In this document: positions 1-8,078 of the stretch, one piece after another
Numbering within the stretch: the first letter of the stretch is position 1
Layout of the letters: each line of letters begins with the position of its first letter
Assembly: GCA_001579985.1 (NCBI GenBank)
Contig: LRSR01006137.1
Coordinates: forward strand, 1-30,077
Length of the DNA stretch: 30,077 nucleotides
Source: Hypsibius dujardini
Lineage: Eukaryota; Tardigrada; Eutardigrada; Parachela; Hypsibiidae
Direction of reading: 5' to 3'
Notes under the pieces: generated by a model
Databases searched by the model: none
Told to the model about the DNA's origin: nothing
Seen by the model: only the letters and a program-made list of their open reading frames with translations
Made by a program: the position numbers and the translations under genes

Positions 1-449
1 GTACCTTTAACGTTTTGCGAATCGTTGGACAGGATGTATTTGAGGTCGCTGACGGCTTCGGCAAACTTTTTGAGTTTGATGTAGACCTGCGCCCGGTTGT
101 TGATTACAACGGGGGACATTTGGACGGAGAGGCTGCGATTGAAGTAGGAGAGCGCTTCATTGTAGTCACCGGCTCGGTAGGCTTCGTTGCCCTTCTCTTT
201 CTCACGAAGGGCGATCGACTCTTTCTCGGACGTGGCCTTGTCTGCAAAAAAAATGTTCAGCCCGAGCCATTGTTAGGTATACTGTATGCATCCAGATATA
301 CAGACAGACAGTCAGTCAGATAAGCAGATAGACATACAGAAAGACAGACAGACAAGCAAACAGACAGACAGACAGACAAACAGACAAGCAAACAGACAGA
401 CAGATAGACAAACAGACAAGAAAACAGGCAGACAGACAAGCAAACAGGC

Positions 450-496
<47 letters not shown>

Positions 497-2612
497 CAAA
501 CAGACAGACAGAAAGACAGACAGAGCGATTAGAAGACAGACGTAAATTAGATAGATATACCATCGATTCGGACAAACTCCGCTAATCCGTGACAGCCAGT
601 CACACGATCCCGTTTTTCCCCGTCGTGTTTCTCGTCTATTTTCAGCAGTTCTGCATCAACATCATATCTGGAAGATACCCAGAAATCTATTTTACTTCGA
701 CGTACCCCTTGACTTAACACTCCCTACTTCACATAACGATAGAATTTTCGATAGAGAATCGTCTATCTTTAAACGCACTTGTCCCAACTGGTAAAATCAG
801 ATGATTTGATGCGTTTGTTCTTGGGGTGACCATGTGAGCAATCGCTTGGTTGCTCCGTTTCGTTCTTCCGTTTAGCAGCGTTCAGGTCGCTCTCATTCTT
901 GAGTGGCTCGCAGTGCATTGCCGCTCGTTTTCGTATTGGGTACTTGACGACCTCGTCGCAGTTTGTCCCACTGCAGCTGGGCTCCAAGTCCGGGATGTGA
1001 TCCAAACCAAGAGAGGCGGTAGATCTACACAGATCCTGCAGGTATGTTTACGTAGTATGAGTTTCATGATGAGACGGTAGAAATAGTAGAAATACTATAG
1101 ATTCTATTCGGCTTGGTGCCGCAATTTCCGGAGGCGGGCCAAACTAACCGTCAGATCAAGCGCCTGAGCATCACCCGATTCTCCGACATCCTCCCTCGAC
1201 CAAACATTATCGTCTTTCGTCAGAATAATATGCTTAGGGTTCAGCATTCGGATGCGCTCCTCCGTGAACTCGATCAAATCCGGATAATAACCGACTTGGG
1301 CTGATCTACAGTACGAGGTAAAGGCCGTTAACCAGGCCGCTTTAGAAATCGTAACTTAACCAGGCCGGTTTTTTCAACGTTGATTTCCCGGCGCTGCAGT
1401 GCTGCCATGCCAAAACATATGGCTTGAAAACATTCAGAAAACATTCTCTGACCCATTTTAATTCTTTCCTAAGCCTCACGGTTCGAATTTGAGTCCAAAA
1501 AAAGGAAGAGAAGAATCTCAATGGAGAAGTGTGGAAGCAGTCCGGTAGAGGCGCCACTTCGGTTCCATCTCCCTGGGTTGACTTCGCAAAAACGACTTAT
1601 GCGCCACCTGTTGGCTGCCGGCCTGGTTAAGTTACGATTCCTAAAAGCGGCCTGGTTAACGGCCTTTACTTCGTACAGTGAAAGTCCTGAGATTCGAACG
1701 ACGTCACGGTGTCGTTTCTACTTTTACTGTCTCAAACTGCAAACCAGCAACGGCCGGCTCCGAACAAACGTTTCGATAGAAATAAACTCACGTGACCGTT
1801 CGAATCTCAGGACTCTTTCACAGTATGAGGCAAAATCTTTATTTCGGCTCACCCTCCACTTGATCGATAAATCGGCTCACTCATGGGTTTATCTTCGATG
1901 GCAGGTGCTTGATTGTTTGATTTGCTGTACTATATCCTAGTATACTATAGCGTTTCTAAAAATCAAACAATCAAGCAGCTGCCATACTGTAGAGTCTCGA
2001 CCACCCACTTGGTGCCAGTTTTTAATGACCCCCGTATATTATGACTGCATGGTAACACAGTGTGTGCAGGCATAATATACGGATGGGTCCAGAAATTGGT
2101 CGAGTACGTCAAAAGTGAATCCGTTTTCGGGCACGTCAAAGGGGAATCCGTCTTCGGGTAAAATAGTCCGAATACGCCCATCCCAAAAACGTCTCAAAGA
2201 ACGACGACGCATCTGAGACGCCCATCCCAAAAACGTCTCAAAGAACGACGACGCATCTGAGACGCCCATCCCAAAAACGTCTCAAAGAACGACGACTCAT
2301 CTGAGACGCCCATCCCAAAAAGAGGCGTTGGCAATTTTTTTACGACAGCAAGATTTTATTTTCTCAAAGCTAATTAAAAATGAGAATGTTTGACCGTTCA
2401 AAATTTGTTCCGACAACAAAGTCGCCAACGATCCCTGTTGAAATGCGTCCTGCACAATTAATGTCGTACCGTAAGACCCTCAGAATCTTAACGAGCATAG
2501 CCACATCTGTGCACTTCCCAATGGCGCCGTAGTCGAGGTCCTCCACCAACAACTGGTACGCCTCCAGCAGTGGACTCTCCGAAGGCATTTTCTCAGGCAG
2601 ATTCAAACCCAT
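1..2612 (-). CDS. SPAG1: SPAG1-like dynein-assembly co-chaperone (5' part, continues past left edge)
   Basis: Five exons read on the minus strand with matching phases: 2612-2470, 1305-1149, 1035-779, 667-561 and 241-1 (open at the window edge), about 301 residues so far. Exon 1 carries the SPAG1 N-terminal block (VEDLDYGAIGKCTDVAML then ILRVLR), exon 2 continues with GYYPDLIEF, exon 3 ends with the SPAG1/RPAP3-type motif FTSWDK, exon 4 has YDVDAELLKIDE, and exon 5 starts the first TPR (EKEKGNEAYRAGDY, then NNRAQVYIKL). Family knowledge: SPAG1 is a cytoplasmic scaffold that works with HSP70/HSP90 and the R2TP-like AAA+ ATPases to pre-assemble axonemal dynein arms. The start ATG at 2612 is the first one before the conserved block. 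Intron 1 is packed with inverted repeats and intron 4 holds a (GACA)n tract. Later TPRs and the C-terminal domain lie outside the window. Confidence 0.9.
297..530. repeat. (CAGA)n-type microsatellite in SPAG1 intron 4
   Basis: An imperfect CAGA/GACA tetranucleotide run of about 230 bp lies between the donor after 561 and the acceptor before 241. In the gene's sense direction it reads TGTC. The Cys-rich and Gln/Arg-rich open frames it creates on both strands are artefacts of the repeat. Confidence 0.95.
1314..1673. mobile_element. MITE-like element with ~58-bp terminal inverted repeats
   Basis: The left arm begins CGAGGTAAAGGCCGTTAACC and is matched in inverted orientation by the arm ending at 1673, with only a few mismatches over about 58 bp. 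TA flanks both ends (1312-1313 and 1674-1675), as expected for a TA target duplication of Tc1/mariner-type non-autonomous elements. No transposase is inside. It lies in SPAG1 intron 1 and ends 4 bp from the AG of the exon 2 acceptor, so it supplies most of the 3' splice-site context. Confidence 0.8.
1676..1823. mobile_element. Short TA-flanked inverted-repeat element adjoining the previous one
   Basis: The arm starting at 1676 (CAGTGAAAG, TCCTGAGATTCGAACG) is repeated in inverted orientation up to 1823 with a 2-nt difference. TA at 1674-1675 is shared with the 1314-1673 element and TA at 1824-1825 closes it. The shared TA suggests one element landed in the target duplication of the other. Confidence 0.65.
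1897..1986. repeat. Inverted repeat (hairpin) in SPAG1 intron 1
   Basis: Arms GGCAGGTGCTTGATTGTTTG (about 1900-1924) and the reverse complement at about 1959-1983 flank a loop rich in short TATA/CTAG palindromes. The TTGATTGTTTGATT word recurs in other inverted-repeat elements of the window, so this may be another degenerate element. Confidence 0.6.
2030..2095. repeat. Short inverted repeat around CCCGTATATTATG
   Basis: CCCGTATATTATGACTGCAT is followed about 25 bp later by its imperfect reverse complement (GCAGGCATAATATACGGATGGG). It lies in SPAG1 intron 1. No coding signal is visible. Confidence 0.55.
2175..2321. repeat. 44-bp tandem repeat, about 3.3 copies
   Basis: The unit starts CGCCCATCCCAAAAACGTCT and recurs at 2175, 2219, 2263 and 2307 (partial). 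Each full copy contains a small hairpin, CGTCTCA paired with TGAGACG. The copies differ by a single base (GACGC versus GACTC in the third), so the expansion is recent. It lies in SPAG1 intron 1. Confidence 0.9.
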
Positions 2613-2960
2613 TTTGGCCCGCGGTTATTCCAACGACGCAGCTTATATCAAAAACAGTCCCACCAATGACTGAAACTCGTAAATTCTTATTCTTAGTTCA
2701 CACATCGGACTTTAGCCTCCCTCGTGCATGTATGTCCCCCGGTTGCCGAGAGATTGAGGGGAAACAACAAACGAACGTCGATCACAACATGAACATTCAA
2801 TCTGCTACGACATGGAGTGCATGGGGAAGGCAGCGAAGGCATAACGCAAGCGCTTTTGCCCGGTTGGGACACTGTGAAGCATAAGGAAAGAGCAACGAAA
2901 CGAAATACCGCACCGCGAGAGATCACAAAGACCAAAGACCCAATTAAAAGATCCTCCTTC

Positions 2961-3618
2961 CTATTCTGCGAAGTCAGGGTCAATATTTTGGATTTCTCGG
3001 AGGCCCTGTAAAGGAACACCAGAAATATGACGCACAGCACGCCGCGTAATAGAAAAGTAATGGGTGCCCAATACTTTACGACTCCTCGAGCGTTTATGGG
3101 AAATCGATCATTACCTCATACATGATGCGAATATTGGCCTTAATTTGAAATTCCGCTCCCTTAAGAGAGTTTACAGCGGCCTCGAGGGCTTTGGTGCGGG
3201 CAGCGACGTACTTGGACGCCTGCTCCAGTGGCATTTCCACGTACGTCTCCAGACCCAAATTTATGAACATCGTTGTGGGATCAACACTGCAAGGGGGCAA
3301 AACAGCAATGTAGTTAGACTGAGATTATCCAGAGACACATAAAGAGAGGCTCAGGGCGCATAAAGTTGCGACCTACACATGAGCTTGCACGCGGAAGTTG
3401 CATCCCAAATCCGTATAAGCATGCATGTGGCTTGAAGGCAGCTTTTTCTCCTGCAATGAAACATGGCACCACATTAATATTTACTAGATTGCGGAACTTG
3501 TCTGAGAAACCTCTTGCCTATTCATGCACGAATTCTAGTCCTTAATCGCTACTTGTCCATGTGCCCGTCTGACTGACTGAGTAACCGTCTGTCTATCTGT
3601 CTGACTGACTGAGTAACC

Positions 3619-3658
<40 letters not shown>

Positions 3659-5581
3659 GGCCTGGCTGCACTTTCAAGTCTGCATGAGGTGGCCAATTAT
3701 TGTACCACACAAAAAAGATGGTCTGCAATATTCACAACGTACCTCTAGTTTCTTTATAATACTTTGCAGTGTCTGGAATTCAGTCAGCTGAAGAAAGACC
3801 TTGGTCAGGCGAGCCTCCACTTTTCTACAAAAAACCAACAGACACCACATGTAATAATTCGAATCAAAGACATCACCAGCAAAACCACAGCGGTTATTAT
3901 GCACAACAGACAAAGACCTCCTGCTCCTGCTGCACCGCTGTCAGTCGATGAATCAACGCCTGCCCAAACGCGGCGGTATAAAGCGGACTAATCGACTCCA
4001 ACAACGCGGCGACACTCTCAAAACTCTTATTGGAGTTCTCCCCCGGGGCGATTCTATCATACGCGGTCCCGACGATCCGGTAGCCGGCCTCGCTCAGTTC
4101 GATGCAGTACGGCGTGCCCTCCAGCGTCGTCACGTTCAAGTAGATCTGGGCGGGCCTGTTCGGGAGCTCCTCGGACACGGCAATCTCCTTCACCGCGAAG
4201 GCGAGGTTTTTCGCGACGTGGGCAGCGTCAAAGCGCAGGTCAGAGGACTCCTCCTCGGCGTCGGAAGCTGAGCAGCCGAGCAGCTTGGGCGTGCCTGTGT
4301 CCATCCGCGCGGGTGCGGCAAAAAAAGAGTGAAATGGGGGAAGAACGCGATGGAAATGGAGAAAAGAAGTGTGCGCGCAAGCTACTGTTTGCACGAACAC
4401 GGCAACCTGAAAGAGAATAAGAAACACAACTCAAGTGACACTCGACTCGCGTGATGTCAATAGCGTCTGAGGAAGAGACAAGTCCACGTCTAAGACTTTC
4501 CGTTTGAATTGAAGCTGATTACCAGTGTGTATGTGTGTAAGTGCCAAAAACGCGAACCCAGACTAATAAATCGATGGGAAAGGGGATCGATGCGGAGAAG
4601 CCGGGAGCAGTGAAGCAGTGACTGACTGATGGAGAAATGACGATCGCGCGCGCCGGCCTTTTTTCGACGTCGTTTTTAATGGTGTTATGGGTGTCGTGCG
4701 CGTCGGATTATCAATATACCACCACCGATACGTATTCCCAAGCGGTGGAGCCGGCGGTACTTTACTTGGAAATTCCATTCGTGAATCGATCCAAAAATCG
4801 TTGATTGCGGAAAACCAGACAACCACAATCAATCAATCAACCAGCCAATCAATCAAGCAACGTATCAGTTCGGACTGTAACTTACTATTGATGTCAAATT
4901 ATGTATAAAACTGTCGGAAAGGTTTGCGATGTTAAAAATTTCTATCATTATTTTAATTTCCAAATATTAGATAAGATATTTCCCGTTAGTTTTTGCAACG
5001 ATTCAATAAAGCGAAGAATGAAAAAGCAGAGAACTGTCAAATGATGAAATAATACACGAAGCTGCTCTTCAATCAGTCAATCGATCAATCAACACAGTCA
5101 GAAAATGGGTAAATTTGCACCGATCACAAGTGAAGAACATCGGATCGCACACAAAGAAGATTCACCAACCAAAACGACGACTTCTCAGTCAAATGGTTGG
5201 ACAACGCAGACACTTGATCATGCCAGCGGTGCCTGTAGAGAAGACGCGAGAGGGAAGAGAAGACGCGAGAGGGAAGAGAAGACGCGAGAGGAAAAAGAGA
5301 AGACGCGAGAGGAAAGAGAAGACGCGAGAGGAAAAAGAAGACGCGAGAGGAAAGAGAAGCGGCCAAGAGCAATCCACAAACAACATCTGTTCGTTCTTGG
5401 ATCAGTTTCTGGCCATTCATCGGTCTTTACATCACGGCACGATGGAAAGCACCATATCTTCTGCACGGACATCAAGCCGCGAGAATATTCATATTAAATC
5501 GCAAAAAAAGAAAAGTTACCTCAAATCGGCCAAGAGCTTCTCGTTGATGAACTCCTCGTATTGTTCCACTTTGCCATCCAT
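2961..5581 (-). CDS. UXT: UXT, prefoldin-like alpha subunit (five exons)
   Basis: Exons on the minus strand: 5581-5520, 3824-3743, 3450-3377, 3286-3115 and 3005-2961, giving 144 residues (the human protein is about 157). All phases join cleanly. Exon 1 reads MDGKVEQYEEFINEKLLADL; the next exon completes the family's DLRKV run and continues the first helix (LTKVFLQL). Exon 3 has TDLGCNFRVQA, exon 4 LGLETYVEMPLEQASKY (the beta-hairpin and second helix), and the last exon GLREIQNIDP then TAG. Family knowledge: UXT is a small coiled-coil prefoldin-family protein of the URI/prefoldin-like module attached to R2TP, with roles in nuclear transcription complexes. Intron 1 is about 1.7 kb and contains the whole GSKIP gene; intron 2 holds a (GTCT)n tract. 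Confidence 0.92.
3563..3660. repeat. (GTCT)n microsatellite with a duplicated CTGACTGACTGAGTAACC leader
   Basis: The CTGACTGACTGAGTAACC word occurs twice, followed by about nine CTGT units. It lies in UXT intron 2, where the transcribed sense reads GACA. Confidence 0.9.
3897..4304 (-). CDS. GSKIP: GSKIP-like GSK3-beta/PKA-binding protein, nested in UXT intron 1
   Basis: An uninterrupted 135-codon frame starts at ATG 4304 and ends at TAA 3897. It shows the GSKIP fold features: an acidic N-terminus, FAVKEIAVSEEL, IYLNVTTLEGTPYCIELSEAG (beta strands), and the C-terminal GSK3-binding helix SPLYTAAFGQALIHRL, matching the family's SPAYREAFGNALLQRL. Length equals the usual ~139. The open frame extends 41 codons upstream, but that part is not family-like, so I chose the internal ATG. 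Family knowledge: GSKIP inhibits and tethers GSK3-beta and anchors PKA. The gene is on the same strand as UXT and lies wholly inside its first intron; its stop is only about 72 nt upstream of UXT exon 2 and no AATAAA is visible in that gap, so its 3' UTR probably overlaps UXT. A pyrimidine-rich TTTCAG on the minus strand near 4409 could be a 5' UTR acceptor. Confidence 0.9.
   Translation of the reverse strand: MDTGTPKLLGCSASDAEEESSDLRFDAAHVAKNLAFAVKEIAVSEELPNRPAQIYLNVTTLEGTPYCIELSEAGYRIVGTAYDRIAPGENSNKSFESVAALLESISPLYTAAFGQALIHRLTAVQQEQEVFVCCA
4435..5104. other. Noncoding part of UXT intron 1 upstream of GSKIP
   Basis: No credible exon is visible on either strand. It contains scattered AATCAATCAATC runs and a GATCGCGCGCGCC patch near 4641. 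It should hold the GSKIP promoter, but I can point to no clear core element. Confidence 0.5.
5235..5365. repeat. Purine-rich minisatellite (GAAGACGCGAGAGGAAAGA type)
   Basis: About seven imperfect copies of an 18- to 20-bp GAAGACGCGAGAGG(A/G)A(A/G) unit lie in UXT intron 1. The Arg/Glu-rich plus-strand frames across it come from the repeat and have no splice or homology support. Confidence 0.85.
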
Positions 5582-6114
5582 TTTGTTCTTTCAGTCAAAG
5601 ACTCGATGTGAAGAAACAACAGATATGAATCGTGTGAATAAATGGGAGAATTTACTGTGAAAATATCATGAAAATATCTTGTCCCTGATGCCGGAGAAAA
5701 AAGTAAAAAGATGAGAAAAATAAAACAACGTAATCAATCAAACAAAAGCCCGCGAACAAGTTTGAAAGCCCCGCGAACAAGTTTGAAAACCCCGCGAACA
5801 AGTTTGAAAGCCCCGCGAACACGTTTGAAAGCCTCGCGACAAATCTGAAGAACCTGCGAACACAGGTGAACAGTACGCGAACAGTTCTGACAAGTCTGCG
5901 AATGATTTGGGAGAAAGCTGCGAACAAGTGAAATAAATGAACGAACTAACCGAACCAGTCAAACAGCTGATCAAATCAAATTCGGTCTTCTGCAGTTTCG
6001 TTATCCGGAGCGTGGAAAGTTTTTAGTGACATTCGGTTTTTTCTAATTTTTTTTAGAAGGTCGTTACTAGTATTCTAGAGGCAGTGAGTTGTACTGTCCG
6101 AATTCATCGAAAAT
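5582..6114. promoter_or_regulatory. Shared spacer between divergent UXT and archease genes
   Basis: The two start codons (UXT at 5581 minus, archease at 6115 plus) are 533 bp apart, so this interval should hold both promoters. I see no TATA box placed convincingly for either gene. The middle is filled by the 20-bp repeat described separately. Confidence 0.5.
5748..5935. repeat. 20-bp tandem repeat (CCCGCGAACAAGTTTGAAAG)
   Basis: Four near-perfect units cover about 5748-5833, followed by more diverged GCGAACA-containing copies to about 5935. It lies in the UXT-archease spacer, within 200-300 bp of both start codons. Confidence 0.85.
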
Positions 6115-7733
6115 ATGGATGAGTCGCTGGAGGGTCCTCCACTTGGAGTGAGCGCCGAAGATCTGCCAATGGTCCTGTCGGTACCGCCCAAGAAATATGA
6201 ATGTAAGAACTTAAGATGTTTTAGTTTTCCCGGGGGAAATTCGAAAAAGCGACAAGACTGACGAATAACTTTATACAGACCTCGACCACACCGCGGATGT
6301 CCAGTAAGTAATCAACTAATCAACTAATCAAGTAATCAATCAATTAATGCTTTTTTCTGTGCATTTCACTGTAAATCAATCGTACAATCAACGAAGAGGC
6401 TTGCTACCAATCAACTAATCAACTGATGCTTTTTTCTGTGCATTTCACCGTAAATCAATCGTACAATCAACGAAGAGGCTTGCTACCAATCGACGATGGA
6501 TGTCTGAATTCGCATCGTAATTGGTGTTTTTTCTTTCAGAATTCACGCCTGTGAGTGAAATTCCCCCACCTATTAAAAAAATGTTTTCTTGCTCTGGCTG
6601 AGCCATTTATTTTCCCAATTCAGGGGGTGACGACCTAAAAGAGTCCTTCGAGCAGGTGTGGCAGGAATATCTGAGTCCATTTTCAGCAATGCATTGCTAT
6701 ATTTCAGTTTTGATTTTTTTCTTAGGCCGCCGTGGCAATGTTCGGATACATGACGGAAATTGAAAGTGTTGACATCATCATGGAAGAGACAGTGGAAGCC
6801 GAAGGTGTGGCTTTTCGCTGATTGATAACTTGGTTTGGGCTTGGTTATCGCGCATTGATCGATTGATGTATTGGTTGATTGACAATGACTCAAACTGAGT
6901 CACTCAGTCAGTACAATGGCTGCAATTTTGTCCGGTCCAATTTTACACTTGGCCGCCCCTATAAGGTGAGTGGGCTCTCATCCTACCAGGCCTTAATGGC
7001 TGGGCGTATAGGGCCGGACAAAATTGCGACCACATGTATTTGTATTTGTAGGAGTACGAGTACGACAGCGATTATCGTACCGCTGATTTGCTCTGATGTG
7101 GTCATCCACATTCTGTGTCTCATTCCGCTTCATTTAACACTTGTTGCTCCTCCTCTCGGATAGGTGATGATCTGATCAACCTGCTGTACCATTTTCTGGA
7201 CGAATGGCTTTACAAATTTTCCGCAGAACCGTTTTTCATCGCCCGCGTAAGCTGTACCAGGCAAACGCGATGGGTTGAATCGATGGGGTGGCAGAGGGCG
7301 CCACAAGTGTAAATTGTAAACAACACTCATTCAATTTACACTTGTGGCGCCCTCTGCCACCCCATCGATTTAACCCATGTAGCGCTTCAACCCATCGCGT
7401 TTGCCTGGTACTCATTAATTTTGCCAGACTGATGCGATAATTTGGCTGCCTTAGCCAGAATCACCTCACTTTCTGTTCATTTACAGAAAGTTGTGATAAC
7501 AGAATTTGATGAGGAAAAGTTTCGGATCAAGGCAACTGGGTAAGCTTTTTTGTCGGATGCTGAGGCTGCGCTGATGATGTGTTTCTCGACCGTCCCATCT
7601 ATACAGATACGGGGAGGAGTTCAATCTCGGCAAGCATCCCCAAGGCACGGAAGTCAAGGCCATCACCTACTCCAACCTGCAGGTCCACAACAAGGACAAT
7701 CAACACGAAGTCTACGTGATCATTGACATCTGA
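6115..7733 (+). CDS. ZBTB8OS: Archease (ZBTB8OS), tRNA-ligase activating factor, eight exons
   Basis: Exons 6115-6202, 6279-6303, 6540-6550, 6624-6655, 6726-6804, 7164-7246, 7487-7539 and 7607-7733 join in phase to 165 residues (human 167). Family blocks in order: KYEYLDHTADVQIHAWGD, AAVAMFGYM, DDLINLLYHFLDEWLYKFS, EEKFRIKATGYGEEF, HPQGTEVKAITYSNLQV and a C-terminal VYVIIDI. The conserved Asp of LDHTAD and the terminal IIDI, both part of the metal site in archease, are present. Family knowledge: archease stimulates the RTCB tRNA-splicing ligase and helps its guanylylation. Exon 3 is only 11 nt. Two TA-flanked MITE-like elements sit in introns 5 and 6, and intron 2 holds a 79-bp direct duplication. 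The gene is head-to-head with UXT. Confidence 0.95.
6347..6502. repeat. 79-bp direct duplication in archease intron 2
   Basis: The segment starting ATGCTTTTTTCTGTGCATTT at 6347 is repeated at 6426 with about one substitution, through GAAGAGGCTTGCTACCAATC. Both copies precede the 11-nt exon 3. Confidence 0.9.
6914..7036. mobile_element. TA-flanked MITE-like element in archease intron 5
   Basis: Terminal arms CAATGGCTGCAATTTTGTCC and, inverted, CATGTGGTCGCAATTTTGTCC are bounded by TA at 6912-6913 and 7037-7038. The arms are about 25 bp with one small indel. There is no coding content. Confidence 0.7.
7257..7408. mobile_element. TA-flanked MITE-like element with ~60-bp arms, 8 nt past an archease donor
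   Basis: The arm CCAGGCAAACGCGATGGGTT runs on through TCGATGGGGTGGCAGAGGGC and returns inverted, with about 17 extra bases in the right arm. TA flanks are at 7255-7256 and 7409-7410. The left end is 8 nt after the exon 6 donor (CGC|GTAAGCTG), leaving GTAAGC intact. Confidence 0.8.
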
Positions 7734-7762
7734 GTCGTCGCGAGTGCGCACATCCAACACAC

Positions 7763-7967
7763 ACGCATCGGTCTTTCGGACCGGCACGCGTTGGTCTTTC
7801 GGACCGGCACGCGTTGGTCTTTCGGACCGGCACGCGTCGGTCTTTCGGACCGGCACGCGTCGGTCTTTCCGACCGGCACGCGTTGGTCTTTCCGACCGGC
7901 ACGCGTTGGTCTTTCTGACCGGCACGCGTCGGTCTTTCCGACCGTCACGCGTCGGTCTTTCCGACCG
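7763..7967. repeat. 23-bp minisatellite just past the archease stop, each unit a small hairpin
   Basis: About nine units of CACGCG(T)(T/C)GGTCTTTC(G/C)GACCGG start 30 bp after the TGA. Each unit can pair GGTC with GACC around a TTTCG/TTTCC loop; the G/C variation at the loop edge does not break the GGTC/GACC pairing. The Arg-rich frames on both strands are repeat artefacts. Confidence 0.9.
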
Positions 7968-8078
7968 AGTGCTTCTATTCATTTCCGCCTGAATCTTCTT
8001 TTTGTAAAAAATTTCAAAGCTTATCTGCGGGGATTAAAGTTTTGGTTGTATCAAAATCTTTCTAGCGAGCGTGGTATT

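Noticed and set aside
257-585. Cys-rich (VCLSVCLS) and Gln/Arg-rich open frames over the GACA tract, and similar ones near 20000, 22050
   Set aside because: Produced by the tetranucleotide/hexanucleotide repeats on both strands; they lie in introns of well-supported genes.
3743-4304. A GSKIP-UXT fusion protein
   Set aside because: The GSKIP stop is clear, no donor in phase joins it to 3824, and a proper UXT first exon at 5581-5520 fits in phase.
5105-5497. Arg/Glu-rich plus-strand frames
   Set aside because: They follow a purine minisatellite in UXT intron 1, with no homology or splice support.
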